This document shows, in pieces, positions 51,183-59,175 of a stretch of DNA of 59,175 nt; the first letter of the stretch is position 1; the number at the start of each line of letters is the position of its first letter. This DNA comes from Deltaproteobacteria bacterium (GTDB lineage: Bacteria; Desulfobacterota; Desulfobacteria; Desulfobacterales; Desulfatirhabdiaceae): the NCBI GenBank assembly GCA_016219185.1, contig JACRBZ010000069.1, forward strand, positions 1 through 59,175, read 5' to 3'. Under the pieces are notes generated by a model. That model was not told where the DNA came from, did not search any database, and saw only the letters and a program-made list of their open reading frames with translations. The position numbers were made by a program, and so were the translations under genes.

Positions 51183-51220
51183 AAATACCCCTGGAAGCCC
51201 GCGCTCTCAGGGGTATTTTT
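51183..51220. terminator. Second hairpin, convergent region
   Basis: AAATACCCCTG (51183-51193) pairs with CAGGGGTATTT (51208-51218), followed by TT. It lies between the end of the peptidase unit and the end of the - strand glycosyltransferase gene, and can serve both directions. Confidence 0.7.
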
Positions 51221-51281
51221 ATTCTTGGGGGGATTTCCTTTACAACGACTTCAAGTCAAGGAGGTTGCATTGCCGATGCCA

Positions 51282-52013
51282 TCAGCAGTTTGGCAATGGC
51301 TTTTCGTGCAGTTTTCGGATGCGAAAGAGTTCCTGGAAGACAAAGAGGGATTTTTTCAGGCTGTCGTACTGGATCCGGGAATTTCCCACGTGGCGCCAGT
51401 TCACGGGAAATTCCGCGATCCGGAATCCGGCGTTTTTGGCAAGCCAGAGGATTTCCGGGTCAAAGATCACGCTGTTTAGTTTCTGTAGGCCAAAAAGCCG
51501 GCGGGCCGCGGTTTTTGTAAATATCTTGAACCCGCACTGGGTGTCTTTGTAAAAAATCCCCAGATATGCCGCCTGAATCAGGTTGTAGAGTTTGGCGGAA
51601 AGCTCCCGGAAAAAATTCTGATGGTCCGCGACCACGGCGCCGGTTACGGCCCGGGAGCCCATGGCCACATCGAAACCGGATTCAATCAGGTCCATGCCCC
51701 TGGTAATTTCCTCGATCGGCACCGCATAGTCCGCATCCATGAACAAAAGCATCTCCCCGTTTCCGGCCAGCATTCCCGTGCGGACGGCATAGCCTTTTCC
51801 GCGGTTGGGGTGATATTCGATGACCCGGAGGTCAACTTTGATCCCGGAGTCGAATTCTTCCACAACCGATCGGGTGCGGTCCGTGCTGCCGTCGCTGACA
51901 ACAATGATTTCGCTCTGGAAATTCTGCTGGTTTAAAAACGCAAGGGAGGCATCAAGGGTATGAATGATCCGGTCTTCTTCGTTATAGGCCGGAATGATGA
52001 TGGAGAGTTTCAT
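51282..52013 (-). CDS. Family 2 glycosyltransferase (dolichyl-phosphate glucosyltransferase type)
   Basis: The protein has 243 aa from the ATG at 52013, after AAAGGA; an upstream extension is not supported. It has the GT-A nucleotide-binding start MKLSIIIPAYNEEDRI, the DxD metal motif in LLFMDADYAVPIEEI, and GSRAV. The C-terminal part has TQCGFKIFTKTAARRLF and FDPEILWLAKNAGFRIAEFPVNW, as in polyprenyl-phosphate glycosyltransferases. It probably charges a lipid carrier with a sugar for use outside the membrane, which would suit the GT39 enzyme elsewhere in the window, but that link is inference. It overlaps the PAP2 gene by 32 nt. Confidence 0.9.
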   Translation of the reverse strand: MKLSIIIPAYNEEDRIIHTLDASLAFLNQQNFQSEIIVVSDGSTDRTRSVVEEFDSGIKVDLRVIEYHPNRGKGYAVRTGMLAGNGEMLLFMDADYAVPIEEITRGMDLIESGFDVAMGSRAVTGAVVADHQNFFRELSAKLYNLIQAAYLGIFYKDTQCGFKIFTKTAARRLFGLQKLNSVIFDPEILWLAKNAGFRIAEFPVNWRHVGNSRIQYDSLKKSLFVFQELFRIRKLHEKPLPNC

Positions 52014-52668
52014 GCAATGGTTTCCTTTCGAACATGATCCAATATAACACAGCCGACAGGGCATAAATGATGAAAAAAGCAAAGACGACATCGCTCGGGA
52101 AATGGCCTCCCTGGAGGATTCGAACCAGTCCCACGACAGTGCCGTAGATTCCGGAAAGCAGGAAGAAAAGGGTGCGGCGCCTTTGGCAGAGAAACCCGAA
52201 GGCGATGAAATAAAAGCCCATTGCGGCATGACCGGAAACAAATGCGCAGTTGTTGCGGCATTCTCTGGATATCACAAAGGCCGGGGTAAAGGCGGATTTG
52301 CCGCCAAACTGTATCACATCATAAGGCCGCGCACGGCCCCAGTTGTCTTTTAGAACAATATTGACAATCAGGCCGGGGCCGATCGCAAGCACCGCCAGAA
52401 GGTAAATCACATGCCTGGCCGACAATCCGAAACAGTTTTTTTTTCGAATCCACAATACGGCCAGCAGCAGGACAGCCAGCACCACCCAGGCGATGGAGAC
52501 GATTTCAACCGATTCATAGATCCACCGGCAGAAAGGCGCATCCGCCAGATAAAAGCCGCTGGCAGGATCATAAAAGAACATGGAAAACCGGATGTCCAGC
52601 TCCGGAAAAGCATAGAACAGCAGCGCGGCCCCTAAAAATGAACCGATAAAAATCCGCGAGAGCCCCAT
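51982..52668 (-). CDS. PAP2-family membrane phosphatase
   Basis: The protein has 228 aa from the ATG at 52668, which has AGGTG 8 nt upstream (a GTG lies at 52674). Three PAP2 motifs are present: KDNWGRARP, FVSGHAAMG and RILQGGHFPSDV, on the outer face between about six helices. A lipid-phosphate phosphatase in a lipid A cluster may remove the 1- or 4'-phosphate or recycle undecaprenyl pyrophosphate; which one cannot be told from the sequence. It follows msbA by 7 nt and overlaps the glycosyltransferase gene, so all belong to the same operon. Confidence 0.9.
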   Translation of the reverse strand: MGLSRIFIGSFLGAALLFYAFPELDIRFSMFFYDPASGFYLADAPFCRWIYESVEIVSIAWVVLAVLLLAVLWIRKKNCFGLSARHVIYLLAVLAIGPGLIVNIVLKDNWGRARPYDVIQFGGKSAFTPAFVISRECRNNCAFVSGHAAMGFYFIAFGFLCQRRRTLFFLLSGIYGTVVGLVRILQGGHFPSDVVFAFFIIYALSAVLYWIMFERKPLHETLHHHSGL

Positions 52669-52675
52669 CACCACT

Positions 52676-54415
52676 TCACCTGTTTACAAACTGCATTTCA
52701 TACAGCTTGTGGTACTCCCCCTGCATGGTCATCAGGTCTTCATGAGAACCCTGTTCAATGATCTCGCCATTCACGATAACGATGATCCGACTGGCATATC
52801 CGATGGTTGAAAGTCTGTGAGCGATCACGAAGGTGGTGCGGCCTTTCATGAGATTTTCCAGGGCTTTTTGAACCAGCATTTCGGATTCCGAATCAAGCGA
52901 TGATGTGGCTTCATCCAGAATCAGGATGGGAGCGTTTTTTAAAAGGGCCCTGGCAATGCACAGCCGCTGTTTTTCGCCGCCCGAAAGGCGGCTGCCCAGC
53001 TCGCCGATGGAAGTGTCGAACTGCCGGGGAAGACGCTCGATAAAATCGTAGGCAAAAGCGGCCTTTGCCGCAGCAACAATGTCCGTGAAAGGGGCCGATG
53101 GATTACCGTAAGCGATGTTGTTGCCGATGGTATCGTTAAATAAAATGGGCTCCTGGGTGACGATGGCGATTTGCTTTCGCAGGGATTTGAGGGAAGCGTT
53201 TCGGATATCCGTTTCATCCACGCGGATCACACCCTGGGTGATGTCATAAAACCTGGGGATTAAATTGACCAGGGTTGTTTTTCCGCCGCCGCTCATGCCG
53301 ACCAGGGCCAGGATTTCACCGGCCTTGACCGTCAGGTTGATGTGCTTTAACACCAGGGTTTCATCGTAGCTGAAACCGACATTTTCAAAGGATACGGCAT
53401 GTGGTTGAAACGGGATCTCGACGGGATGGTCGATTTCCCGGATATCCGACTTTTTTTCGATGATATCAAAAGCCCTGTCCGCGGCCGCAAGACCTTCCTG
53501 AATGGAATTGTTGAGGTTGCTCAGTTTTTTTACCGGATCATAGAGCATCAAGACCGCTGCCATGAAAGAAAAAAACGTTCCGGCCGTGGATTCCCCGCTG
53601 ATGACCCGATATCCGCCGTACCAGATAATAAAGGCAATGCCCAGTCCGGCCAGAAATTCCATGATGGGCGAAGACAGCGAACGGGCAATAACGGCTTTCA
53701 TTTCCAGATGAAAGAGGCTGAGCGTTTTTTCATGAAACCGCTGTTTTTCGTAGGATTCCATGCCGAACGCCTTGACGATTTTGTTTCCGGAAAAAGTTTC
53801 GTGAAGAAAAGAATTCAGGTCCGCCATGGATTCCTGGCACCCGGTGCTGACGCGCCTGACCCGCCTTCCAAACTGGACAATGGGCAAAAAGGCAATGGGT
53901 AAAATGATGATGGCGTAAAAGGCCAGTCTCCAGTCCCGGTAAAATATCACGACGATGAGGCCGATGATGGTAAAGCAATCCCTCAGCACGCTGGTGACGG
54001 CCGTGGATACCATGGATTTGATGATGTTGACATCGTTTGTGATCCGCGACATCAGGACGCCGGTTTTTTCCTCATGAAAAAAGGACAGGGGCAGATCCTG
54101 AATATGATCATAGAGCATGTTCCGCAGCCTGCGGATGATTCCCTGGCCCACATAACTCATCAAATATTCCTGGCCGTACATGCCGAATCCGCGAAGCAGA
54201 TAAATCGCGATGACGGCCACGGGAATCACCGTCAGCATCCGGACATTCTTGTTGAAAAAAATATCATCCAGTACGGGTTTCACCAGAAACGCGGTTGCGG
54301 AAGTTGCGGCCGCCATGACCAGCATGCACAGCATGGCCAGGAAAAGCCGCAGCCGGTTGTCTTTTATCAAATCAAAAAGGCGCTTATGCCGGTCTTTAAA
54401 GATGGGACGGATCAT
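52676..54415 (-). CDS. msbA: Lipid A flippase MsbA (ABC exporter)
   Basis: The protein has 579 aa, the usual length. Six membrane helices lie in residues 1-320, with the family loop phrases SYVGQGIIRRLRNMLYDHIQ and PLSFFHEEKTGVLMSRITND. The C-terminal ATPase has Walker A ALVGMSGGGKTTL, signature SRLSGGEKQRLCIARALL, Walker B ILILDEATSSLD and switch IAHRLST. It flips core-lipid A across the inner membrane. The position after lpxB in a lipid A operon strengthens the call over a general multidrug exporter. It overlaps lpxB by 4 nt. Confidence 0.95.
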   Translation of the reverse strand: MIRPIFKDRHKRLFDLIKDNRLRLFLAMLCMLVMAAATSATAFLVKPVLDDIFFNKNVRMLTVIPVAVIAIYLLRGFGMYGQEYLMSYVGQGIIRRLRNMLYDHIQDLPLSFFHEEKTGVLMSRITNDVNIIKSMVSTAVTSVLRDCFTIIGLIVVIFYRDWRLAFYAIIILPIAFLPIVQFGRRVRRVSTGCQESMADLNSFLHETFSGNKIVKAFGMESYEKQRFHEKTLSLFHLEMKAVIARSLSSPIMEFLAGLGIAFIIWYGGYRVISGESTAGTFFSFMAAVLMLYDPVKKLSNLNNSIQEGLAAADRAFDIIEKKSDIREIDHPVEIPFQPHAVSFENVGFSYDETLVLKHINLTVKAGEILALVGMSGGGKTTLVNLIPRFYDITQGVIRVDETDIRNASLKSLRKQIAIVTQEPILFNDTIGNNIAYGNPSAPFTDIVAAAKAAFAYDFIERLPRQFDTSIGELGSRLSGGEKQRLCIARALLKNAPILILDEATSSLDSESEMLVQKALENLMKGRTTFVIAHRLSTIGYASRIIVIVNGEIIEQGSHEDLMTMQGEYHKLYEMQFVNR

Positions 54416-55572
54416 GGGGTATGGCCTTCAAGCATGTTCAGGGCAATGTCGGCAACGCGGGAAGAGGCTCCTGGCCCTCCGAGTCGGTTTCTGACATCAA
54501 CAAAGGCGCGGCGGATGGCATCCAGCGCGGACGGGGTATTTACCAGTTTCAGTACGGTTTCCGCAATCAATTCGGGCGATGCCCGATCCTGAATGAGCTC
54601 TGGGACAATCTCCCTGTCCGCGATCAGGTTGACAAGGCCGATGTGCTTGACCTTGATCAGGGCTTTGCCCAGCCGGTAGCTTATAGGCGAAACCTTATAA
54701 ATGATGACCACAGGCGTTCCGGCAATCGCGGCTTCCAGGGTTACGGTTCCGGATGCCGCCACAACCAGGTGGGTTTTGGCAAAGACGGATCTGGCCCCAT
54801 CGGGATCGATCTCCAGGCGCAGCTCATCCTGAAAGGGAAGACACAGGGCTTTTATCGCGTCATGGGGAGCGCCGGGGGCCATGGAAACGACAAATCGGAT
54901 ATCCATTTGTCTGGACAAAATTCTAGCGGCCTGAAGCATAACCGGCAACAGGCGAAAAATTTCACTTTCCCTGGATCCCGGAAGCAGGCCGATGACCGGT
55001 GGGTGGCTCTTTTCCAGGAGCGGCCCGGGAAAAGGAATGGGGCGGTCCTTGAATTCATCGAGCAGCGGATGGCCGACAAATGTCACCGGAATATGGTGTT
55101 TGCGATAAAAAGTTGCCTCGAACGGAAGAATTACCGCAATGTGATCCACCAGCCTGCCGATTTTTGTGACCCTTCCGGATCGCCAGGCCCAGATCTGCGG
55201 GCTGATATAGAAAAGAACCGGGATATGCAGTTTTTTGGCAACACTTGCAATCCTCAGATTGAAATCCGGAAAATCAATCAGAATCAGCAAATCCGGGCGT
55301 GCGTTTTTCAGAAATGATTTGGCCGCGGCCATGCCGCCGAGGATGCCGGGCAGCTTTGAAAGGACTTCGGTAATACCGACAACGGATAATGTTGCGGCAT
55401 CCACCACGATCTCGACCCCGGCATCCTGCATGGCCTTACCGCCGATGCCGGAAAAAACGATGTTCTGTTTTTTTCTCTTCAGCGCCTTGACCAGGTTCGC
55501 GCCGTGAAGATCGCCGGAAGCCTCGCCGGCAATCATGAAAATACAGTGTGATTTGTCGTTTGGCGGGCGCAT
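54412..55572 (-). CDS. lpxB: Lipid-A-disaccharide synthase
   Basis: The protein has 386 aa. The ATG at 55572 gives 13 residues before the family start AGEASGDLHGANLVKAL, close to known LpxB; ATGs at 55590 and 55599 would add a few residues. GIGGKAMQDAGVE, PQIWAWRSGRV and GLLPGSRESEI near the middle, and SGTVTLEAAIAGTPVVIIYK near the end, are LpxB signatures. It joins UDP-2,3-diacylglucosamine and lipid X to form the disaccharide core of lipid A. The start and stop both overlap or abut neighbouring genes, as expected for an operon. Confidence 0.95.
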   Translation of the reverse strand: MRPPNDKSHCIFMIAGEASGDLHGANLVKALKRKKQNIVFSGIGGKAMQDAGVEIVVDAATLSVVGITEVLSKLPGILGGMAAAKSFLKNARPDLLILIDFPDFNLRIASVAKKLHIPVLFYISPQIWAWRSGRVTKIGRLVDHIAVILPFEATFYRKHHIPVTFVGHPLLDEFKDRPIPFPGPLLEKSHPPVIGLLPGSRESEIFRLLPVMLQAARILSRQMDIRFVVSMAPGAPHDAIKALCLPFQDELRLEIDPDGARSVFAKTHLVVAASGTVTLEAAIAGTPVVIIYKVSPISYRLGKALIKVKHIGLVNLIADREIVPELIQDRASPELIAETVLKLVNTPSALDAIRRAFVDVRNRLGGPGASSRVADIALNMLEGHTP

Positions 55573-55576
55573 GAGG

Positions 55577-56536
55577 CTACTGAGAACCATAGCGGGCATT
55601 GGTCGCCTGAATCTGATCCATGATGTGCAGGGCGATTTTCAAGGCGTCACGACCCATCTGACCGGTGACTTCAGGCGTCTGGCGAAGGATGATGGCATTC
55701 ACAAATGAAGTCAGTTCGTCTTCCAGGGCGTCGCCTTTTAAAAAAGAAAGTTTTTGAATATCGGCTCCAGGGACGATATCGCCGGTTCCGGTCCCGTTTT
55801 TCCGTATCAATGTGATGTCATGGTTGGCAAAATCCACGGAAATATAGGCATCTTTCTGAAATAGGCGGATCTTTCGCTCGTTTTTGGTGGAAATCCGGCT
55901 TGCGGTGACATTGGCGACACAGCCGGTCTCAAAGGCGAGCCGTGCATTGGCAATGTCCACATGATTTGAAATCACCGAGATTCCGGAAGCATGGATGCTC
56001 TTGATGTCCGATTTGACAAAATTCAGGATGATGTCAATATCGTGAATCATCAGATCCAGAACCACGCTGACATCCGTGCACCGGTCTTTAAAAATGCTGA
56101 GCCGGTGGGATTCGATGAACATGGGCTTTTTGACGATCCCCTGCAAGGCGGCAACCGCCGGATTAAACCGTTCCAGATGCCCGACCTGAACGATCAGACC
56201 ACGGGATTCGGAAAGGCGAATCAGTTCATTGGCCTCTTGAAGGGTTGTTGTAATGGGTTTTTCAATCAGAACATCGATATCGTTTTCCAGAAAATCACGG
56301 CTTACGATAAAATGATCCGGGGTTGGAACCGCAATGCTGACGGCATCCACTTTCCCGATGATGTCCTGGTAGTTGTAAAAAGCCCGGGTGTTGAATTTTG
56401 ATGCAATACCGTCGGCCAGACTGCAATGGGTATCCACGACGCCAACCAGATCCACGTGTTCCATTCTGGCGTATTTTTCAGCATGAAATTTTCCCAGGTA
56501 CCCGACGCCAACGACTCCCAATCGAATTTTTTTCAT
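55577..56536 (-). CDS. Gfo/Idh/MocA oxidoreductase, possibly UDP-GlcNAc 3-dehydrogenase (GnnA-like)
   Basis: The protein has 319 aa. The Rossmann motif VVGVGYLGKFHAEKYARM is near residues 8-25. The conserved EKP in DVLIEKPITTTLQEA and a later GHLERFNPAV complete the Gfo/Idh/MocA fold. The gene lies between lpxA and lpxB, the position of gnnA in Acidithiobacillus, whose product oxidises the 3-OH of UDP-GlcNAc for a 3-amino sugar in lipid A. No GnnB-type aminotransferase is adjacent, so the substrate remains uncertain. Gaps are 14 nt to lpxA and about 4 nt to lpxB. Confidence 0.85.
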   Translation of the reverse strand: MKKIRLGVVGVGYLGKFHAEKYARMEHVDLVGVVDTHCSLADGIASKFNTRAFYNYQDIIGKVDAVSIAVPTPDHFIVSRDFLENDIDVLIEKPITTTLQEANELIRLSESRGLIVQVGHLERFNPAVAALQGIVKKPMFIESHRLSIFKDRCTDVSVVLDLMIHDIDIILNFVKSDIKSIHASGISVISNHVDIANARLAFETGCVANVTASRISTKNERKIRLFQKDAYISVDFANHDITLIRKNGTGTGDIVPGADIQKLSFLKGDALEDELTSFVNAIILRQTPEVTGQMGRDALKIALHIMDQIQATNARYGSQ

Positions 56537-56550
56537 ATCGGCTATCGACG

Positions 56551-57339
56551 CTAATCCTTACTCTTGCCGCAGCGGGTGACGCCCCTCTGGGATGATTTAA
56601 TAAAATCAATAAACCGGACAACTTCCGGAATCTGTTCCACCTCGGCCTGGGCCCGTTCAATGGCTTCGTTCAGGGTTAAACCGATGCGGAAGATGATGCG
56701 ATAGGATTTTTTCAGAGCAGACAGCGTGGCAGGCGTAAACCCCTGCCGCTTCAAGCCCACCGAATTCAGTCCATGCAGGGAAGCACGATCTCCTGCCGCG
56801 ATGACAAATGGCGGGACATCCTTGACAACCGCCGAGGCTCCGCCGACAAAAGCATAATCTCCGACCCGAACGAACTGATGGATGGCGACAATCCCGCCGA
56901 TGGTGGCGAAATTGCCGATGGTGATATGACCGGCCAGGGTGGCGGCATTGGCCATAATGACTTTATGGCCGGTTTTACAATCATGGGCGATATGGCAATA
57001 TGCCATGATAAAGTTTTCTTCGCCCACTTCAGTGATCCCCCCGCCGGAAACCGTTCCGCGATTGATCGTAACAAATTCCCGGATCGTGGTTCCCCGGCCG
57101 ATGGTCAGCAGGGTTTTTTCCCCCTCGAATTTAAGGGACTGAGGGATTGCGCCAATGGATGCAAACTGAAAAATACGGCAATTTTCTCCGATGGTTGTAT
57201 AAGGGTCAATGGTCACATGGGGGCCGATTTCGGTTCCATCGCCGATACGGACATCATCCGCAATAACAGAAAATGGGCCAATGGTCACATCGGCGCCGAT
57301 TTCGGCCTTGGAACTGACAATTGCAGTGGGGTGAATCAT
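56551..57339 (-). CDS. lpxA: UDP-N-acetylglucosamine acyltransferase
   Basis: The protein has 262 aa, the normal length. The left-handed beta-helix hexapeptide repeats run from residue 1 to about 185 ([22 protein letters not shown] and following). The catalytic His119 is in [12 protein letters not shown], matching His125 of E. coli. A helical C-terminal domain follows. It transfers a 3-hydroxyacyl chain from ACP to the 3-position of UDP-GlcNAc (or of a 3-amino analogue, if the next gene makes one). It overlaps fabZ by 4 nt and shares its 3-hydroxyacyl-ACP pool with it. Confidence 0.95.
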   Translation of the reverse strand: MIHPTAIVSSKAEIGADVTIGPFSVIADDVRIGDGTEIGPHVTIDPYTTIGENCRIFQFASIGAIPQSLKFEGEKTLLTIGRGTTIREFVTINRGTVSGGGITEVGEENFIMAYCHIAHDCKTGHKVIMANAATLAGHITIGNFATIGGIVAIHQFVRVGDYAFVGGASAVVKDVPPFVIAAGDRASLHGLNSVGLKRQGFTPATLSALKKSYRIIFRIGLTLNEAIERAQAEVEQIPEVVRFIDFIKSSQRGVTRCGKSKD

Positions 57340-57797
57340 TCAGGATCTCCATAAGTGGCCATCAATTCGGCTTCAGCCACCAGTTTTTCGCCGACCGTGG
57401 CCGTTGCGGATATTTTAACGAAATGCGAATGTTTAATGGTATTCGATCGTTTTTTTATAATTTTAACTTCCAGAATCAATTGGTCTCCGGGGGTTACCGG
57501 TATGCGGAATCTGACGTGATCAAATCCCATAAAATAAACGGCGCTGGGGATTTTGTTCCGCGGCAGATCCGACATGATCAGAACCCCGCCCGCCTGCCCC
57601 ATTGCCTCAACAATCAATACGCCGGGCATAATGGGAGTGGCTGGAAAATGTCCGGTAAAAAAAGGCTCATTAATGGTAACATTTTTTAATGCCACCAATT
57701 TTTCTCCCGGAACCATGTCGATGATCCGATCGATCAGCAGCATCGGATACCGGTGAGGCAATAGCGCTAAAATTTCAGAGATATCAAGGGGGTGCAT
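57336..57797 (-). CDS. fabZ: 3-hydroxyacyl-ACP dehydratase FabZ
   Basis: The protein has 153 aa. The hot-dog fold signature begins with [13 protein letters not shown]. The catalytic pair is His50 in [12 protein letters not shown] and Glu64 in [10 protein letters not shown]. It dehydrates 3-hydroxyacyl-ACP for fatty-acid elongation, in competition with LpxA and LpxD for the same substrates. The gene is between lpxD and lpxA, the common order, and overlaps lpxA by 4 nt. Confidence 0.96.
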   Translation of the reverse strand: MHPLDISEILALLPHRYPMLLIDRIIDMVPGEKLVALKNVTINEPFFTGHFPATPIMPGVLIVEAMGQAGGVLIMSDLPRNKIPSAVYFMGFDHVRFRIPVTPGDQLILEVKIIKKRSNTIKHSHFVKISATATVGEKLVAEAELMATYGDPE

Positions 57798-57801
57798 GAT
57801 A

Positions 57802-58842
57802 TTATGTCTCCGTGTTCTTTAGGGTGCTTTCGATTTCATTCAGCCGCTTTTCCATCTCTCCCAGCTTCTTTTTAATCTCGGGAAGCATTGGAATGCTCCG
57901 CTGGACCCTGAGCCATTGTCTATGCGGCATTTCCGGTGATCCGGTGACAATGGCACCGTCTGAAATTGAACCGGCAATGCCGGACTGGGGCCCGATGGTA
58001 ACGCGATCGCCGATCGTGATATGACCCGATACCCCGACCTGACCCGCCAGAATACATTGCCCGCCGATGGTTGTGCTGCCGGCAATGCCGACCTGAGCTA
58101 TCAGCAGGGTGTTTTCTCCCACGGTGACATTGTGGGCGATGTGGACAAGGTTGTCGGTTTTTACGCCGTTTTTGATCCAGGTTTTTCCGTATGTTGCGCG
58201 ATCAATGGTATTCCCGGCCCCAATCTCGACATCATCGTCGATCTGTACGATTCCCAGATGGGGAATTTTGTGATAGGCGCCATCATCCGGGGTGTATCCG
58301 AATCCGTCACCGCCGATGACGGTTCCGGCATGAATGGTAACACGGTTGCCGATTCGGGTTCCGTTCAATATGGTGACATTGGGGAAAATTTCCACATCGT
58401 TTCCAATGGACACATGGTCTCCCAAAACCACATGGGGATGAAGCGTCACCCGGTCCCCAAGGGTGACATGATTCTGAACGACCACAAAAGGCGCAATAGC
58501 GACATCCGTACCCATTTTGATATCCTGGCCCACATGGGCAACCGGACTGATACCGGACCATGAAGGCATGGGCGGATAAAAAATCCGAACCACATGGGAA
58601 AAAGCGGCCTGAGGGTTTTTGACCCTGATGACCCGGTCATCTTCTTCCGTAAAATCAGGAGGAACCAGAATCGCACCGGCGTGGGTCTCATGAAGCCTTT
58701 TTAGAAACTTGCGACTTCCCGCAAAGGTGATCTCACTGCTGGTTGCGGTTTCAAACGGCGCAACACCGGTAATGCATTTTCGGCCGTTTCCCTGAATTTG
58801 ACCCTGGACTTGCGATGCAATCTGGGCAAGTGTCATTTCCAT
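57802..58842 (-). CDS. lpxD: UDP-3-O-(3-hydroxyacyl)glucosamine N-acyltransferase
   Basis: The protein has 346 aa from the ATG at 58842, preceded by AAAGG 9 nt upstream; a TTG at 58851 is less likely. Residues 1-~100 are the uridine-binding LpxD N-terminal domain (AHVGQDIKM begins the repeats after it). Hexapeptide repeats follow to about 300, with [15 protein letters not shown] carrying the catalytic His. A C-terminal helix ends in LKNTET. It adds the second acyl chain at the 2-amino group. It starts 12 nt after the skp-like gene ends. Confidence 0.95.
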   Translation of the reverse strand: MEMTLAQIASQVQGQIQGNGRKCITGVAPFETATSSEITFAGSRKFLKRLHETHAGAILVPPDFTEEDDRVIRVKNPQAAFSHVVRIFYPPMPSWSGISPVAHVGQDIKMGTDVAIAPFVVVQNHVTLGDRVTLHPHVVLGDHVSIGNDVEIFPNVTILNGTRIGNRVTIHAGTVIGGDGFGYTPDDGAYHKIPHLGIVQIDDDVEIGAGNTIDRATYGKTWIKNGVKTDNLVHIAHNVTVGENTLLIAQVGIAGSTTIGGQCILAGQVGVSGHITIGDRVTIGPQSGIAGSISDGAIVTGSPEMPHRQWLRVQRSIPMLPEIKKKLGEMEKRLNEIESTLKNTET

Positions 58843-58854
58843 TTGAATCAACCT

Positions 58855-59175
58855 TTATTTTTTCTTCTTTTCAGTCGCGGGTGCTGCGGGAGCATCATCC
58901 GATTTTGGCGGCTGCGCATTGTAAATCTGAATCACGGAATCGGTGATGTCAATGGACGTAGGCGCATAAACAACGCCACCGGTCCGCTTTTCGACAATTA
59001 GCGTATAGCCTTCTTTTTTTCCAATGTCCTGAACCACCTCAACCACTTCTTCTATATTTTTATATGCCATGGGCGCTTCTTCGGCGATTCCTCTGGCCGA
59101 CCAGCATTTGACGATAATTCCTTTTGATTCTAAACTTTTTATCACTTCTTGTCCAGAAACCCGCCTCATTGCTTC
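58855..59175 (-). CDS. OmpH/Skp-family periplasmic chaperone, partial (C-terminal part)
   Basis: The reading frame is open to the window edge at 59175, so the N-terminus and signal peptide are outside. About 106 residues are visible. The end carries the Skp-type block KNIEEVVEVVQDIGKKEGYTLIVEK, then GVVYAPTSIDITDSVIQIYN and a Pro/Ala/Lys tail. The segment before it (about 1-45 visible) is less typical and contains a Cys. Skp carries unfolded outer-membrane proteins to the BAM complex. The position just before lpxD is the classic skp-lpxD-fabZ-lpxA order, which supports the call. Confidence 0.8.
   Translation of the reverse strand, partial: EAMRRVSGQEVIKSLESKGIIVKCWSARGIAEEAPMAYKNIEEVVEVVQDIGKKEGYTLIVEKRTGGVVYAPTSIDITDSVIQIYNAQPPKSDDAPAAPATEKKKK

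Noticed and set aside
1..59175. tRNA, rRNA and CRISPR arrays
   Set aside because: No cloverleaf-like segment, conserved rRNA sequence, or regularly spaced direct repeats with unique spacers was seen on reading the window. Repeats found are two-copy or tandem coding repeats.

Overview
The window looks like a chromosomal piece of a Gram-negative anaerobe, most likely a sulfate-reducing or syntrophic member of the Desulfobacterota (order Desulfobacterales). The reasons are a complete lipid A operon, outer-membrane efflux proteins, a Hyf/Ehr-type membrane oxidoreductase operon preceded by a PTS-IIA-like regulator, a thiolase of anaerobic type, and a dispersed inverted repeat of a kind I associate with deltaproteobacterial genomes. 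The taxon is inferred: no rRNA, tRNA or sulfate-reduction gene is present.

Layout. (1) 1-2700 is a small accessory stretch: a MITE-like inverted repeat, an unrecognised protein, a HigB/HigA-type toxin-antitoxin pair whose operator sits on its own promoter, and an HNH nuclease gene between two 40-bp imperfect direct repeats. (2) 2716-12038, + strand: copper/silver efflux operon with two TolC-type outer-membrane proteins, a CusB-type adaptor with a metal-binding segment, a CusA pump with all three copper-relay methionines, then a Met-rich periplasmic protein, a zinc-ribbon protein and a universal stress protein. (3) 12043-15980, +: YgiQ-type radical SAM protein and a fused PabB-PabC folate enzyme, ending at a strong hairpin and a dispersed repeat. 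(4) 16198-26715, mostly - strand: unknown protein, TVP38 membrane protein, pgk, a Cys-rich small protein, radC, gpsA overlapping gyrA, an AI-2E family permease, a 51-residue membrane protein and a thiolase. (5) 27010-36057: NRDE protein, then on the - strand a six-gene Ehr (energy-converting hydrogenase-related) operon led by an HTH-EIIA regulator. Its large subunit has lost the NiFe cysteines. (6) 36158-39392, -: compact operon of ppnP, a GatZ/KbaZ-like protein and an APH-kinase/P-loop fusion. (7) 39639-47074, +: small periplasmic protein, orphan amino-acid-type binding protein, FAD oxidoreductase, PilC, a PilS-like kinase and a GT39 glycosyltransferase. (8) 47231-51131, +: secreted protein and a tandem pair of C10 (streptopain) cysteine peptidases. 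(9) 51282-59175, -: lipid A/envelope operon read as skp (partial)-lpxD-fabZ-lpxA-Gfo/Idh oxidoreductase-lpxB-msbA-PAP2-GT2.

The most interesting items are the hydrogenase-like complex without a NiFe site, coupled to a PTS-like regulator; a 71-bp element (57/71 identical) placed in the same orientation upstream of two unrelated genes (thiolase and binding protein); the gyrA/gpsA overlap built from 9-nt tandem repeats that encode both proteins; the duplicated C10 peptidases; and the lpxA-oxidoreductase-lpxB arrangement, which hints at a 3-amino lipid A sugar but has no partner transaminase in view.
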